From NCBI GenBank assembly GCA_021199135.1, contig JAJQIQ010000112.1, forward strand, positions 1-16,681: a stretch of DNA of 16,681 nucleotides, written 5' to 3'. The notes beneath the pieces are model-generated. The model worked only from the letters and a program-made list of their open reading frames with translations, did no database searches and had not been told where the DNA came from. Positions 1-6,822 of this stretch are shown here, piece after piece. The position numbers were made by a program, and so were the translations under genes. The stretch comes from Clostridiales bacterium. GTDB taxonomy: Bacteria; Bacillota; Clostridia; Lachnospirales; Lachnospiraceae. Positions within the stretch are counted from its first letter, which is position 1. Each line of letters begins with the position of its first letter.

Positions 1-2
1 TC

Positions 3-1184
3 GTCTCAGTGGGCGATTATGTGCGCAAGGGGCAGAAGATCGCCGAGGCCGGCGGCTTCGTATCATCCCCGATCTACTCGTCCGTATCCGGGACGGTGAA
101 GGCCATTGAGCCGCGCCGCGTCGCGGTCGGCGACATGGTAAATTCCATCGTCATAGAGAGCGACGGGCAGTTTTCCGAGGTCGAGTACGCGGGCGTCGAT
201 GACGTCAGCGCACTGTCGAAGGAGGAGATCATCAGCAAAGTCAAGGAGGCCGGGGTCGTCGGCATGGGCGGCGCGGGATTTCCGACGCATGTCAAGCTCT
301 CCCCGAAGGATCCGAATGCGATTGACTACATCATCGCAAACTGCGCGGAGTGCGAGCCGTACCTGACGTCCGACTACCGCAGGATGATGGAGACTCCGGA
401 GGATCTCGTCGAGGGCATGAGGATCATCCTCCAGCTCTTCGACAACGCGCGCGGAGTCTTCGGCGTCGAGAACAACAAGCCGGACTGCATCGAAAAGCTC
501 AAGGAGCTCACGAAGGACGAGCCGCGGATGGAGGTCTGCGAGCTGCTCACGAAGTACCCGCAGGGCGGTGAGCGTCAGCTCATCTACGCGGTCACGGGGC
601 GCGCGATAAACTCCAAGATGCTCCCGGCGGACGCGGGCTGCATCGTGGACAATGTCGAGACGATCATCGCGGTCTACAACGCGGTCAAGAAGGGCATCCC
701 GGTCATGAAGCGCATCTCGACCGTCACCGGCGATGCGATAGCGGAGCCCTCAAACATCCTATACAGCATGGGGACGCCGTACCAGCAGCTGATCGACGCG
801 TGCGGCGGCTTCAAGGTCGAGCCGGAGAAGATCATATCCGGCGGGCCGATGATGGGATTTTCGATGTTTGGCCTGGACATCCCGACGACGAAGACATCCT
901 CATCCATCCTCTGCTTCGGCAAGGACACTGTGGCGCAGATGGGCGAGCCGCTCGCCTGCATAAACTGCGGGCGCTGCGTCGAGGCGTGCCCGGAGAACCT
1001 CGTGCCGAGCAAGCTTGCGAAGTTCGGAAACAACGGCCAGATGGAAGAGTTTGAGCGCTGGCACGGCCTAGAGTGCATCGAGTGCGGCAGCTGCACCTAT
1101 GTCTGCCCGTCTAGGCGCCAGGTGGCTCAGTCAGTCAAGACCATGAAGAAACTCGTCACGGCCGCGAAGAAAAAGCAAAAGTAG
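3..1184 (+). CDS. rnfC: RnfC, NADH/flavin-binding Fe-S subunit of the Rnf complex (5' end missing)
   Basis: Peripheral cytoplasmic subunit of the Rnf ion-translocating ferredoxin:NAD+ oxidoreductase; in the family it carries the NAD(H)/FMN site and two [4Fe-4S] clusters. The frame is open from base 3 and the first visible residues (VSVGDYVRKG) are internal to the N-terminal barrel/lipoyl-like domain, so the GTG at 9 is not the start; about 50 residues probably lie upstream, judged from a usual length near 440. Seen in order (numbered from the GTG at 9): the glycine-rich nucleotide-binding stretch GVVGMGGAGFPTHVKL, then NCAECEPYLTSDYRRM, SGGPMMG, and two ferredoxin motifs CINCGRCVEACP (about residue 316) and CIECGSCTYVCPSRR (about 356). 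The end is lysine-rich. rnfD follows after 18 bases, so it is the first visible gene of the operon. Identification is secure. Confidence 0.96.
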   Translation, partial: VSVGDYVRKGQKIAEAGGFVSSPIYSSVSGTVKAIEPRRVAVGDMVNSIVIESDGQFSEVEYAGVDDVSALSKEEIISKVKEAGVVGMGGAGFPTHVKLSPKDPNAIDYIIANCAECEPYLTSDYRRMMETPEDLVEGMRIILQLFDNARGVFGVENNKPDCIEKLKELTKDEPRMEVCELLTKYPQGGERQLIYAVTGRAINSKMLPADAGCIVDNVETIIAVYNAVKKGIPVMKRISTVTGDAIAEPSNILYSMGTPYQQLIDACGGFKVEPEKIISGGPMMGFSMFGLDIPTTKTSSSILCFGKDTVAQMGEPLACINCGRCVEACPENLVPSKLAKFGNNGQMEEFERWHGLECIECGSCTYVCPSRRQVAQSVKTMKKLVTAAKKKQK

Positions 1185-1202
1185 GGAAAGGGGTGGATTG
1201 TT

Positions 1203-2180
1203 GTGAGTGAAAAATACCAGGTTTCATCATCACCGCACGTCCGTGGCGCGATGTCCACGACCAAGGTGATGCTGTGCGTGATCATTGCATTGCTCCCGGC
1301 GACAATTTTCGGAATATACAACTTCGGGTGGAGGGCGCTTCTCATCATTGCGGTCACCATCGCATCATGCATGCTCTCCGAGTGGATATTCGACCTGATC
1401 GTGCACAAGAAAAATTCTCTTCCCGACCTCAGCGCGGTCGTGACGGGGCTTCTGCTTGCATTGAACCTCCCGTCAAGGCTTCCGTGGTGGGAGGCGATGA
1501 TCGGCGGGATATTCGCCATCGTAATCGTAAAGATGCTCTTCGGGGGCTTGGGCCAGAACTTCATGAACCCGGCGCTCGGCGGGCGATGCTTCCTTCTCAT
1601 CGCGTTTGCGGCGGACATGACGAACTTCAACGCGGCGCGCTATGAGTCGTACTCAGGGGCGACCCCGCTTGCCATGATAAGGAACGAGGGCACCTCTTCC
1701 GTAAACATCATGGACATGCTGACAGGCAAGATTCCGGGGACGATCGGCGAGACTTCGGTCATCGCGATTTTAATCGGCGCGATCATCCTCATCATTTTCG
1801 GGATCATTGACCTCAAGATCCCGGCGGCGTACATCATCACCTTCGCGGTGTTCATGTTCCTGTTCGGGTCTGAGCGGTTCAGCATCACCTATGTCGTGGC
1901 ACAGCTCTGCGGCGGCGGCCTGATGCTCGGCGCGTTCTTCATGGCGACGGACTATGTCACGTCCCCTATCACGCCGATGGGTAAAATAATATTCGGAATC
2001 TGCTGCGGACTGCTCACCGGAATCTTCCGCTGCTTCGGCGCGAACGCTGAGGGCGTCTCATTCGCCATCATCATCAGCAACATCCTCGTGCCGATCATCG
2101 AGAAGTACACCGTTCCGAGGGCGTTCGGCGTCGTAAAGGAAAAGAAGGTAAAGGTAAAGGAGGCGAAGGGTAATGAATAA
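1203..2180 (+). CDS. rnfD: RnfD, flavinylated membrane subunit of the Rnf complex
   Basis: Integral membrane subunit (325 aa) that carries a covalently bound FMN in the Rnf electron path. Multiple hydrophobic helices are visible (for example residues about 20-55, 75-115, 175-225 and 240-290). The motif YSGATPLAMI gives the flavin-attachment threonine as Thr154, matching the SGAT signature used by the ApbE transferase; a probable apbE lies at 5463-6626. Start is GTG at 1203, chosen because a purine-rich AAAGGGGTGG ribosome site precedes it at proper spacing and the protein begins near the family's usual SSSPHVR motif. The lysine-rich cytoplasmic C-terminus (KEKKVKVKEAKGNE) overlaps the start of rnfG by 8 bases, implying translational coupling. 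Confident. Confidence 0.96.
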   Translation: MSEKYQVSSSPHVRGAMSTTKVMLCVIIALLPATIFGIYNFGWRALLIIAVTIASCMLSEWIFDLIVHKKNSLPDLSAVVTGLLLALNLPSRLPWWEAMIGGIFAIVIVKMLFGGLGQNFMNPALGGRCFLLIAFAADMTNFNAARYESYSGATPLAMIRNEGTSSVNIMDMLTGKIPGTIGETSVIAILIGAIILIIFGIIDLKIPAAYIITFAVFMFLFGSERFSITYVVAQLCGGGLMLGAFFMATDYVTSPITPMGKIIFGICCGLLTGIFRCFGANAEGVSFAIIISNILVPIIEKYTVPRAFGVVKEKKVKVKEAKGNE

Positions 2181-2781
2181 AAAGGTAGTGCATGACGCGC
2201 TCATACTTACCGCCTTCACGCTGGTGCTCGGCTTCATCCTCGGCGTCGTCTACGGGATCACGAAAGACCCGATCGACGCGGCGGAGCTTGCGACGGAGCA
2301 GGCGGCATACCAGGCGGTCTTCGAGGAAGCTGACAGCTTCGAGGAGCTCGACTTCGACTCCGACGAGGCCAACAATATGGTTTCCGACGCGGGATACAGC
2401 GACACGATCGACGACGTGGAGCAGGCGCTCGGCTCAGACGGCAGCCTCCTTGGCTACGTCATCACCGTCACGGCGAAGGACGGCAGCCAGGGGAGCATCA
2501 CGTTCTCGGTCGGCATCCAAAATGACGGCACGATAAACGGCTATTCGATCACCGACATCTCCGAGACCCCGGGCCTTGGGATGAAGGCGAAGGAGGAGGA
2601 CTTCTACAGCCAGTTCGAGGGCAAGAACGTCTCCTCATTCACGGTCGTAAAGACGACCCCGTCGTCCGACAATGAGATCGAGGCGATCACCGGCTCCACC
2701 ATCACGTCAAAGGCGATGGCGAACGGCTGCAACGCCGCAATACTGTATTTTGAGAATGCGTTAGGGGGTGCCACTGAATGA
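2173..2781 (+). CDS. rnfG: RnfG, extracytoplasmic FMN-binding subunit of the Rnf complex
   Basis: Single-pass membrane protein (202 aa) with an outward-facing FMN-binding domain that passes electrons within Rnf. Residues about 7-29 (ALILTAFTLVLGFILGVVYG) form the N-terminal anchor. The rest is acidic, with the family core GQNDG-like and PGLGMKA stretches (SETPGLGMKAKEEDFYSQF) and the attachment motif AITGSTITSKAM, where Thr176 is the predicted covalent FMN site; here the signature reads TGST rather than the commoner SGAT, a conservative variant. The gene overlaps rnfD by 8 bases and rnfE by 4 bases (ATGA), so all three are probably translated together. Flavinylation by the nearby ApbE is inferred from the motif. 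Confident. Confidence 0.95.
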   Translation: MNKKVVHDALILTAFTLVLGFILGVVYGITKDPIDAAELATEQAAYQAVFEEADSFEELDFDSDEANNMVSDAGYSDTIDDVEQALGSDGSLLGYVITVTAKDGSQGSITFSVGIQNDGTINGYSITDISETPGLGMKAKEEDFYSQFEGKNVSSFTVVKTTPSSDNEIEAITGSTITSKAMANGCNAAILYFENALGGATE

Positions 2782-3536
2782 ATAAGTACTTAGAGCGCCT
2801 TTACAACGGCGTAATCAAAGAAAACCCGACGTTTGTCCTGATGCTCGGCATGTGTCCGACGCTGGCGGTGACGTCGTCCGCGATCAACGGCCTCGGCATG
2901 GGTCTTTCGACCATGGTCGTTTTGATCTGCTCGAATTTGCTCATATCGCTTTTCCGCAAGGTGATCCCGAACGGCGTGCGCATGCCGGCATACATCGTCA
3001 TCGTCGCATCGCTCGTCACGGTAGTGCAGTTTTTGATGGAGGCGTACCTCCCGAGCCTTTCCGCATCGCTCGGCGTGTACATCCCGCTGATCGTCGTAAA
3101 CTGCATCATCCTCGGCCGTGCGGAGAGCTACGCTTCAAAGAACGGCCCGGTGCTGTCAGTGTTTGACGGTATCGGCATGGGCCTTGGATTTACGGTCGGC
3201 CTCACGATCATCGGCCTCATCCGCGAGATCCTCGGCGCGGGCACGTTCTTCGGCCTCTCGTTCCTGTCATCGTTTGACGGGTACAAGCCGGCGACGATAT
3301 TCATCATGGCTCCGGGCGCGTTCCTCGTCCTCGGCTTCCTCGTCGCTGGGATGAACATCATCCGCAAGAAGATGGATGCGAAGGGCAAGCCGCTCGCGGC
3401 TCCGGTGGGCTGCATGTCCGGCGACTGCGCGCACTGCGGCCAGTCCGCGGCGTGCACCGGAAAGTCACAGCCGGCTCCCGCGAAGAAGGCGACCGTGACC
3501 GAGACCGCCGCATCCGATGAGAACAAAGAGGAATAG
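2778..3536 (+). CDS. rnfE: RnfE, membrane subunit of the Rnf complex, with cysteine-rich tail
   Basis: Six-helix integral membrane subunit paired with RnfA. Cys26 (in LGMCPTLAVTSSA) and Cys109 (in VNCIILGRAES) are the conserved intramembrane cysteines; in Nqr/Rnf structures the equivalent residues of the RnfA/RnfE pair hold a [2Fe-2S] cluster. The hydrophobic core ends near residue 198 (GMNIIRKKMDAKGK). What follows is odd: about 50 hydrophilic residues with four cysteines, Cys212-x4-Cys217-x2-Cys220-x5-Cys226, then an Ala/Pro/Lys/Glu-rich end. At 252 aa it is longer than the roughly 200-230 aa usual for RnfE. Start is the ATG in an ATGA overlap with rnfG. The core assignment is secure; the tail's role is unknown. 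Confidence 0.95.
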   Translation: MNKYLERLYNGVIKENPTFVLMLGMCPTLAVTSSAINGLGMGLSTMVVLICSNLLISLFRKVIPNGVRMPAYIVIVASLVTVVQFLMEAYLPSLSASLGVYIPLIVVNCIILGRAESYASKNGPVLSVFDGIGMGLGFTVGLTIIGLIREILGAGTFFGLSFLSSFDGYKPATIFIMAPGAFLVLGFLVAGMNIIRKKMDAKGKPLAAPVGCMSGDCAHCGQSAACTGKSQPAPAKKATVTETAASDENKEE

Positions 3537-3550
3537 GAGGGTAAGAGGAT

Positions 3551-4156
3551 ATGAGTACATTAGCTAGTTTGCTTTTGATTGCGGTCGGTTCCGCGATCGT
3601 AAACAACGTTGTGCTGAGCCAGTTCCTTGGAATCTGCCCGTTCCTCGGCGTCTCCAAGAACACTAAGACAGCAGCCGGCATGGGCGGGGCGGTTATCTTC
3701 GTCATCACGATTTCCTCCCTCATCACCGGAATCATCTACAAATTTGTCCTTGCGAACCAGTTCCTTTTAAACAGGGGCATCGACCTCACCTACTTAAAGA
3801 CGATCGTCTTTATCTTGGTGATTGCGGCGCTCGTGCAGTTCGTGGAGATGTTCCTGAAGAAACAGATCCCGTCTTTGTACCAGTCGCTCGGCGTTTACCT
3901 TCCGCTGATCACGACGAACTGTGCCGTTTTGGGCGTCGCATTAAACTGCGTCACCTACGAGTACAACCTGCTGGAAGGCGTTGTATATGGCTTTGCCACG
4001 GCGGTCGGCTTCTTCATCGCGATCGTGCTGATGGCGGGGCTCCGCGAGAGGATCGAGTACAACGACGTTCCCAAGACCTTCAAGGGAACCGCCATCGTGC
4101 TGATCACCGCCTGCCTCATGTCAATCGCCTTCATGGGATTCTCAGGAATGATTTAG
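3551..4156 (+). CDS. rnfA: RnfA, membrane subunit of the Rnf complex
   Basis: Six-helix membrane protein (201 aa, the usual family length), the inverted-topology partner of RnfE. Signature sequences are NNVVLSQFLGICPFLGVSKN near the start and YLPLITTNCAVLGVAL in the middle; Cys29 and Cys124 correspond to the cysteines that, with those of RnfE, bind the intramembrane Fe-S cluster on the ion path. Start is ATG at 3551 with AGGAGG at 3536-3541, which overlaps the rnfE stop codon and is well spaced. The C-terminus ends in a hydrophobic helix (GTAIVLITACLMSIAFMGFSGMI). rnfB follows after 12 bases. Identification is secure. Confidence 0.97.
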   Translation: MSTLASLLLIAVGSAIVNNVVLSQFLGICPFLGVSKNTKTAAGMGGAVIFVITISSLITGIIYKFVLANQFLLNRGIDLTYLKTIVFILVIAALVQFVEMFLKKQIPSLYQSLGVYLPLITTNCAVLGVALNCVTYEYNLLEGVVYGFATAVGFFIAIVLMAGLRERIEYNDVPKTFKGTAIVLITACLMSIAFMGFSGMI

Positions 4157-4168
4157 GAGGGAAGATTT

Positions 4169-4960
4169 ATGAGTATAGTTGCTATTATCGTCGCGGCCCT
4201 TATCGTGGGCTGCGTGGGAATTATTCTTGGATTTTTCCTCGGTATCTCCGGAGAAAAGTTCAAGGTGGAGGTTGACCCGCGCGAGGAGGCCGTGCTCGAC
4301 GTCCTCCCCGGCAACAACTGCGGTGGCTGCGGCTATGCCGGCTGTTCCGGCCTGGCGGCTGCGATCGTAAAGGGCGAGGCCCCTGTCGGCCAGTGCCCGG
4401 TCGGCGGCGACCCCGTCGCCGCGAAGGTCGGCGAGATCATGGGCGTCGCGGCTGAGGCCGGCGTCAAGAAGGTCGCGTTCGTTAAGTGCGCGGGGACCTG
4501 CGAGAAGGCGAACCGCGATTACGACTACATGGGCATCGAGGACTGCGCGGCGATGGCGTTCGTGCCGAACGGCGGCCCGAAGTCCTGCAACTACGGCTGC
4601 CTGGGCTATGGCACCTGCGTCAAGGCCTGCCCGTTCGACTCGATCCACATCATCGACGGCATCGCGAAGGTCGACGAGAAGACCTGCAAGGCCTGTGGCA
4701 AGTGCGTCGAGGCCTGCCCGAAGCACCTTATCGAGCTCGTGCCCTACGAGGCGATGCACCTCGTGCAGTGCAGTTCCAAGGACAAGGGCAAGGACGTGAT
4801 GAGCGCCTGCTCCGTCGGCTGCATCGCCTGCCACCTCTGCGAGAAGAACTGCCCGTCCGACGCGATCCACGTCACGGACAACATCGCGTACATCGACCAG
4901 ACCAAATGCACTGGCTGTGGCATTTGCGCAGAGAAATGTCCAAAGAAGATTATTTTGTAG
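4169..4960 (+). CDS. rnfB: RnfB, polyferredoxin electron-entry subunit of the Rnf complex
   Basis: Membrane-anchored Fe-S subunit (263 aa) thought to accept electrons from reduced ferredoxin. Residues about 4-26 form the N-terminal anchor. Next is the RnfB-type Fe-S domain with Cys51, Cys54, Cys59 (NNCGGCGYAGC) and Cys76 (GQCPVGG). Four further cysteine-rich ferredoxin-like motifs follow: SCNYGCLGYGTCVKACPF, CKACGKCVEACP, CIACHLCEKNCP and CTGCGICAEKCP, ending four residues later at KKIIL. Cys94-type residues (KCAGTCEKAN) in the linker add more possible ligands. Start is ATG at 4169 with AGGAGG at 4155-4160 overlapping the rnfA stop. It is the last gene of the operon; no T-tract terminator follows, only the large inverted-repeat element. 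Confidence 0.97.
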   Translation: MSIVAIIVAALIVGCVGIILGFFLGISGEKFKVEVDPREEAVLDVLPGNNCGGCGYAGCSGLAAAIVKGEAPVGQCPVGGDPVAAKVGEIMGVAAEAGVKKVAFVKCAGTCEKANRDYDYMGIEDCAAMAFVPNGGPKSCNYGCLGYGTCVKACPFDSIHIIDGIAKVDEKTCKACGKCVEACPKHLIELVPYEAMHLVQCSSKDKGKDVMSACSVGCIACHLCEKNCPSDAIHVTDNIAYIDQTKCTGCGICAEKCPKKIIL

Positions 4961-4963
4961 TGT

Positions 4964-5322
4964 CATAAAACTTGAAGTACCGCCCGCTTGGAAATTATTG
5001 TGCGAGGGGGCGGCGCGACTTGATAGATCAATCTATCGCCCCGGGCGGACATATTCCATCCGGACTAGTGACTCACCTCTAGCGGTTCTATGTGTTCGGA
5101 GAAAACAGCGGCTTGCTACGCGACCGGTCGAGACACGACATCCTTGTCGTGGCTCTCCCTCTCGCAGACATCCATGTCTGCGAGCCGCTATGTACTGCGC
5201 CGAACACTAAGAACCGCACGAGGCTCGTCAAACCGTCTCGGATGAAATATGTCGCCCGGGGCTTGTTTTGATTCGTTGAATCGCGCCGCCCAGCCACGTT
5301 TTCGAGCGGGCGGTTCGTTATG
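4964..5322. repeat. Large nested imperfect inverted repeat (about 360 nt) after the rnf operon
   Basis: The gene-free stretch 4961-5462 is dominated by a long hairpin-like structure with arms of roughly 120 bases. Paired blocks, outermost first: CATAA (4964-4968) with TTATG (5318-5322); CCGCCCGCT (4980-4988) with AGCGGGCGG (5305-5313); GGGCGGCGCGA (5008-5018) with TCGCGCCGCCC (5281-5291), a perfect 11 bp; 5038-5062 with 5239-5262, 23 of 24 paired positions plus one bulge; 5082-5099 with 5200-5217; and GCGGCTTGC (5108-5116) with GCGAGCCGC (5180-5188). Side hairpins sit at matching places on both arms (5022-5037 and 5270-5282). The apex carries two small hairpins. It could be a structured RNA, a bidirectional operon-end element, or a miniature inverted-repeat (MITE-like) insertion; no target duplication is clear. 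Confidence 0.75.
5134..5183. repeat. Twin apical hairpins sharing the core GACATCCWTGTC
   Basis: At the tip of the large inverted repeat, two perfect stem-loops lie side by side. The first is CACGACA-TCCT-TGTCGTG (5134-5151, 7-bp stem). The second is TCGCAGACA-TCCA-TGTCTGCGA (5162-5183, 9-bp stem). The stems differ at the base but share the loop-proximal sequence GACATCC(T/A)TGTC, which suggests duplication of one hairpin or selection on the loop. Confidence 0.7.
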
Positions 5323-5371
5323 CCTAACTTCACTGCAAAATAATTTTCGAGGTTCGGGTGCGGGGGCAGCA

Positions 5372-5447
5372 GTGCCGGTTCTAAGCACGAAGTGCTTTCG
5401 GAATGAACCGGCACGTTGGTGGTCGAGCGTAGCTCGGGCACACACCA
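5372..5447. repeat. Pair of stem-loops between the inverted repeat and apbE
   Basis: A compound hairpin has an outer stem GTGCCGGTTC (5372-5381) with GAACCGGCAC (5405-5414), 10 bp perfect, and an inner stem AAGCAC-GAA-GTGCTT (5383-5397). Next to it is TGGTG (5417-5421) with CACCA (5443-5447) enclosing CGAGC-GTA-GCTCG (5424-5436). It lies in the convergent gap between rnfB and apbE. No run of T follows on either strand, so it is not a textbook intrinsic terminator, although it may slow or stabilise transcript ends. The remaining bases 5323-5371 and 5448-5462 show nothing I recognise. Confidence 0.6.
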
Positions 5448-5462
5448 GCTATCGCTGAATTT

Positions 5463-6626
5463 TCAGTCTTTCACGAACCGCACCGCTGCCGAACTGTCGG
5501 AGCTGATGCCGGAGGTGGCGTAGATTTCTCCGTCGTCGGTGACGAAGATGGCTTCGACGCCGTCGAGGCTCTCGATGAGGGACATGCCATCGTCGAGGCC
5601 GAGGGCGAAGCAGGTGGTGCTTAGGGCATCGCCGTCCATGGAGACGTCGTTTGTGAGCGCGTCCTGCAGGAGGCTGTCATCGGCGGAGAATGATGCGCCT
5701 TGGCCGTCCTGCGAGACGGTGTTTATGATCGTCACCTGCGCAAGGCCGTTGTCGATGGGGTAGCCCGTCTCGGTGTCGAGGAGGTGGTGGTAGAGCTTGC
5801 CGTCGATGCGGTAATAGCGCTCGTAGGTGCCCGAGCTTACGACCGAGGCATCTTTCAAGTACAGGATGCCGATCGTGTCGCCGTCCTCGGAGAAGGGCTC
5901 CTGGACGCCGATGCTATATGTTTTATCTTTGTTTTTCTCCCCGAGGGTGAGGACGTTGCCGCCGAGGTTTATGATGCCGGCCGTTATCCCCTCGGAGTTT
6001 AAATATTCGCGCATTTTGTCGGCGATATACCCTTTCGCGATCGCTCCGAGGTCGAGGACGGCGTCGGGATCGCCCAGCTTCACGCGGTTTCCGTCAATCT
6101 CGATTTTTGTGTAGTCGACGTGGGAGAGCGCCTCCGCGATCTCGTCATCGCCCGGGAGGACGGACGCGTCGGCCTCGTTGTCGTCGGAGTCTAAGTTTTC
6201 GGCGATCTCCGAGAAATTCCAGAGGTTCGAGAGCGTGCCAATCGTTATGTCGAATTTGCCGCCGCTTAGATTCCCGTAATAAATTCCGGCCTCGATAAGC
6301 TCGAGCGTCTCGTCGCTGACCTCGACGAACTCCCCACCGGCATCATTTATCTGCGACACCTCGCTGCCCTCTACGGTGTTCGAGAGCATGTTTTCATATT
6401 TTTTCGCGAGATCAAAGCAGCCGTCTATGTAACTTTCGTCCGAGGTGCCGTAGAGCGTTATCGTGATTATCGTATCGAAATAAAACCCGGACTTCGAGAC
6501 CGACTTCGAGCTTGCGCCGCAGCCGACCAAAAGCGGCAGGGCGAGGGCAAAAATCAGGATGAGCGGTAAAACTCGGGCGTATTTTGTTTTATGTTTTCCT
6601 TTTAAAAATGTTTTTGAATTTCGCAT
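5463..6626 (-). CDS. apbE: ApbE, FAD:protein FMN transferase lipoprotein
   Basis: Extracytoplasmic enzyme that uses FAD and Mg2+ to attach FMN to threonine in S/T-G-x-T motifs; RnfD and RnfG in this window are its obvious substrates. I chose the ATG at 6626 (387 aa), preceded by AAAGGA, giving MRNSKTFLKGKHKTKYARVL and then a lipoprotein signal with lipobox LVGC (Cys about residue 36), so it should be tethered outside the membrane. Family marks: FDTIITITLYG, WNFSE, DLGAIAKGYIADKM, GIINLGGNV, VSSGTYERYYRIDGK, YHHLLDTETGYPID and near the C-terminus DALSTTCFALG (metal/catalytic region). The segment between VTIIN and DALST (SQDGQGASFSADDSLLQDA...) is longer than in many homologues. The gene converges on the rnf operon and is divergent from proB. 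Secure. Confidence 0.95.
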   Translation of the reverse strand: MRNSKTFLKGKHKTKYARVLPLILIFALALPLLVGCGASSKSVSKSGFYFDTIITITLYGTSDESYIDGCFDLAKKYENMLSNTVEGSEVSQINDAGGEFVEVSDETLELIEAGIYYGNLSGGKFDITIGTLSNLWNFSEIAENLDSDDNEADASVLPGDDEIAEALSHVDYTKIEIDGNRVKLGDPDAVLDLGAIAKGYIADKMREYLNSEGITAGIINLGGNVLTLGEKNKDKTYSIGVQEPFSEDGDTIGILYLKDASVVSSGTYERYYRIDGKLYHHLLDTETGYPIDNGLAQVTIINTVSQDGQGASFSADDSLLQDALTNDVSMDGDALSTTCFALGLDDGMSLIESLDGVEAIFVTDDGEIYATSGISSDSSAAVRFVKD

Positions 6627-6648
6627 GGCGGTCCTTTCATGGCATAAG

Positions 6649-6680
6649 CGATACCACGGATTTCTCCGTGCCACGCACTC
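6649..6680 (-). promoter_or_regulatory. 32-nt leader element upstream of apbE, shared with the NusG-domain-II gene
   Basis: Read on the minus strand, this is GAGTGCGT, then G, then GCACGGAGAAATCC, then G, then TGGTATCG. The same sequence occurs at 11390-11421 on the plus strand with only the two single-base spacers changed (30 of 32 identical). Here it can form CACGGA-GAAA-TCCGTG (6-bp stem, GAAA tetraloop) or the competing GTGC-GTG-GCAC. It ends 22 bases before the apbE start and would sit at the very 5' end of the transcript from the promoter proposed at 6689-6717. The reading frames differ at the two sites, so shared protein sequence does not explain it. Confidence 0.55.
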
Positions 6681-6688
6681 ACAAATTA

Positions 6689-6717
6689 ATTTTACAGGCT
6701 TTGCAGGGAAAATGCAA
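6689..6717 (-). promoter_or_regulatory. Candidate sigma-A promoter for apbE
   Basis: On the minus strand, TTGCAT (6717-6712) and TAAAAT (6694-6689) are separated by 17 bases, with TG directly before the -10. The -10 is good and the -35 weak. Transcription would start near 6682, giving a leader of about 55 bases that begins with the shared 32-nt element. Confidence 0.4.
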
Positions 6718-6744
6718 TGCGTTTTTTACAGAATTATGTTTCGC

Positions 6745-6773
6745 TTTATATGTTGCTGGGAATGTGGTACAAT
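6745..6773 (+). promoter_or_regulatory. Candidate upstream promoter for proB
   Basis: TTTATA (6745-6750) and TACAAT (6768-6773) lie 17 bases apart in an AT-rich stretch between the divergent apbE and proB genes. A transcript from here would carry a leader of about 130 bases containing the two alternative hairpins at 6823-6868. Confidence 0.4.
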
Positions 6774-6822
6774 GCATATATGGAGGCTCTCAAGGTCCTC
6801 CTCCCGTTCTGGGTAAGGTGAT

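Noticed and set aside
4142..4966. Long minus-strand open frame (274 codons) opposite rnfB
   Set aside because: Exactly antisense to a certain gene; Val/Ala/Asp/Arg-rich product with no motif; typical mirror of GC-rich codon usage.
4964..5322. Insertion sequence or CRISPR array
   Set aside because: No transposase, no regularly spaced repeats and no clear target-site duplication; only an imperfect palindrome is visible.
5372..5414. Hairpin as an intrinsic terminator for rnf or apbE
   Set aside because: Strong stem but no T-tract on either strand; kept only as a structural repeat.
4917..5445. Several open frames of 69-117 codons on both strands in the rnfB-apbE gap
   Set aside because: They run through the inverted repeat on both strands, lack ribosome sites, and encode mutually mirrored Arg/Ser/Pro-rich products; the structure, not coding, explains the region.
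6627..6674. Longer apbE start at 6674 (MARRNPW...)
   Set aside because: Would place 16 extra residues before the lipoprotein signal and start inside the shared 32-nt element; ATG 6626 has an AAAGGA site and gives a normal signal peptide.
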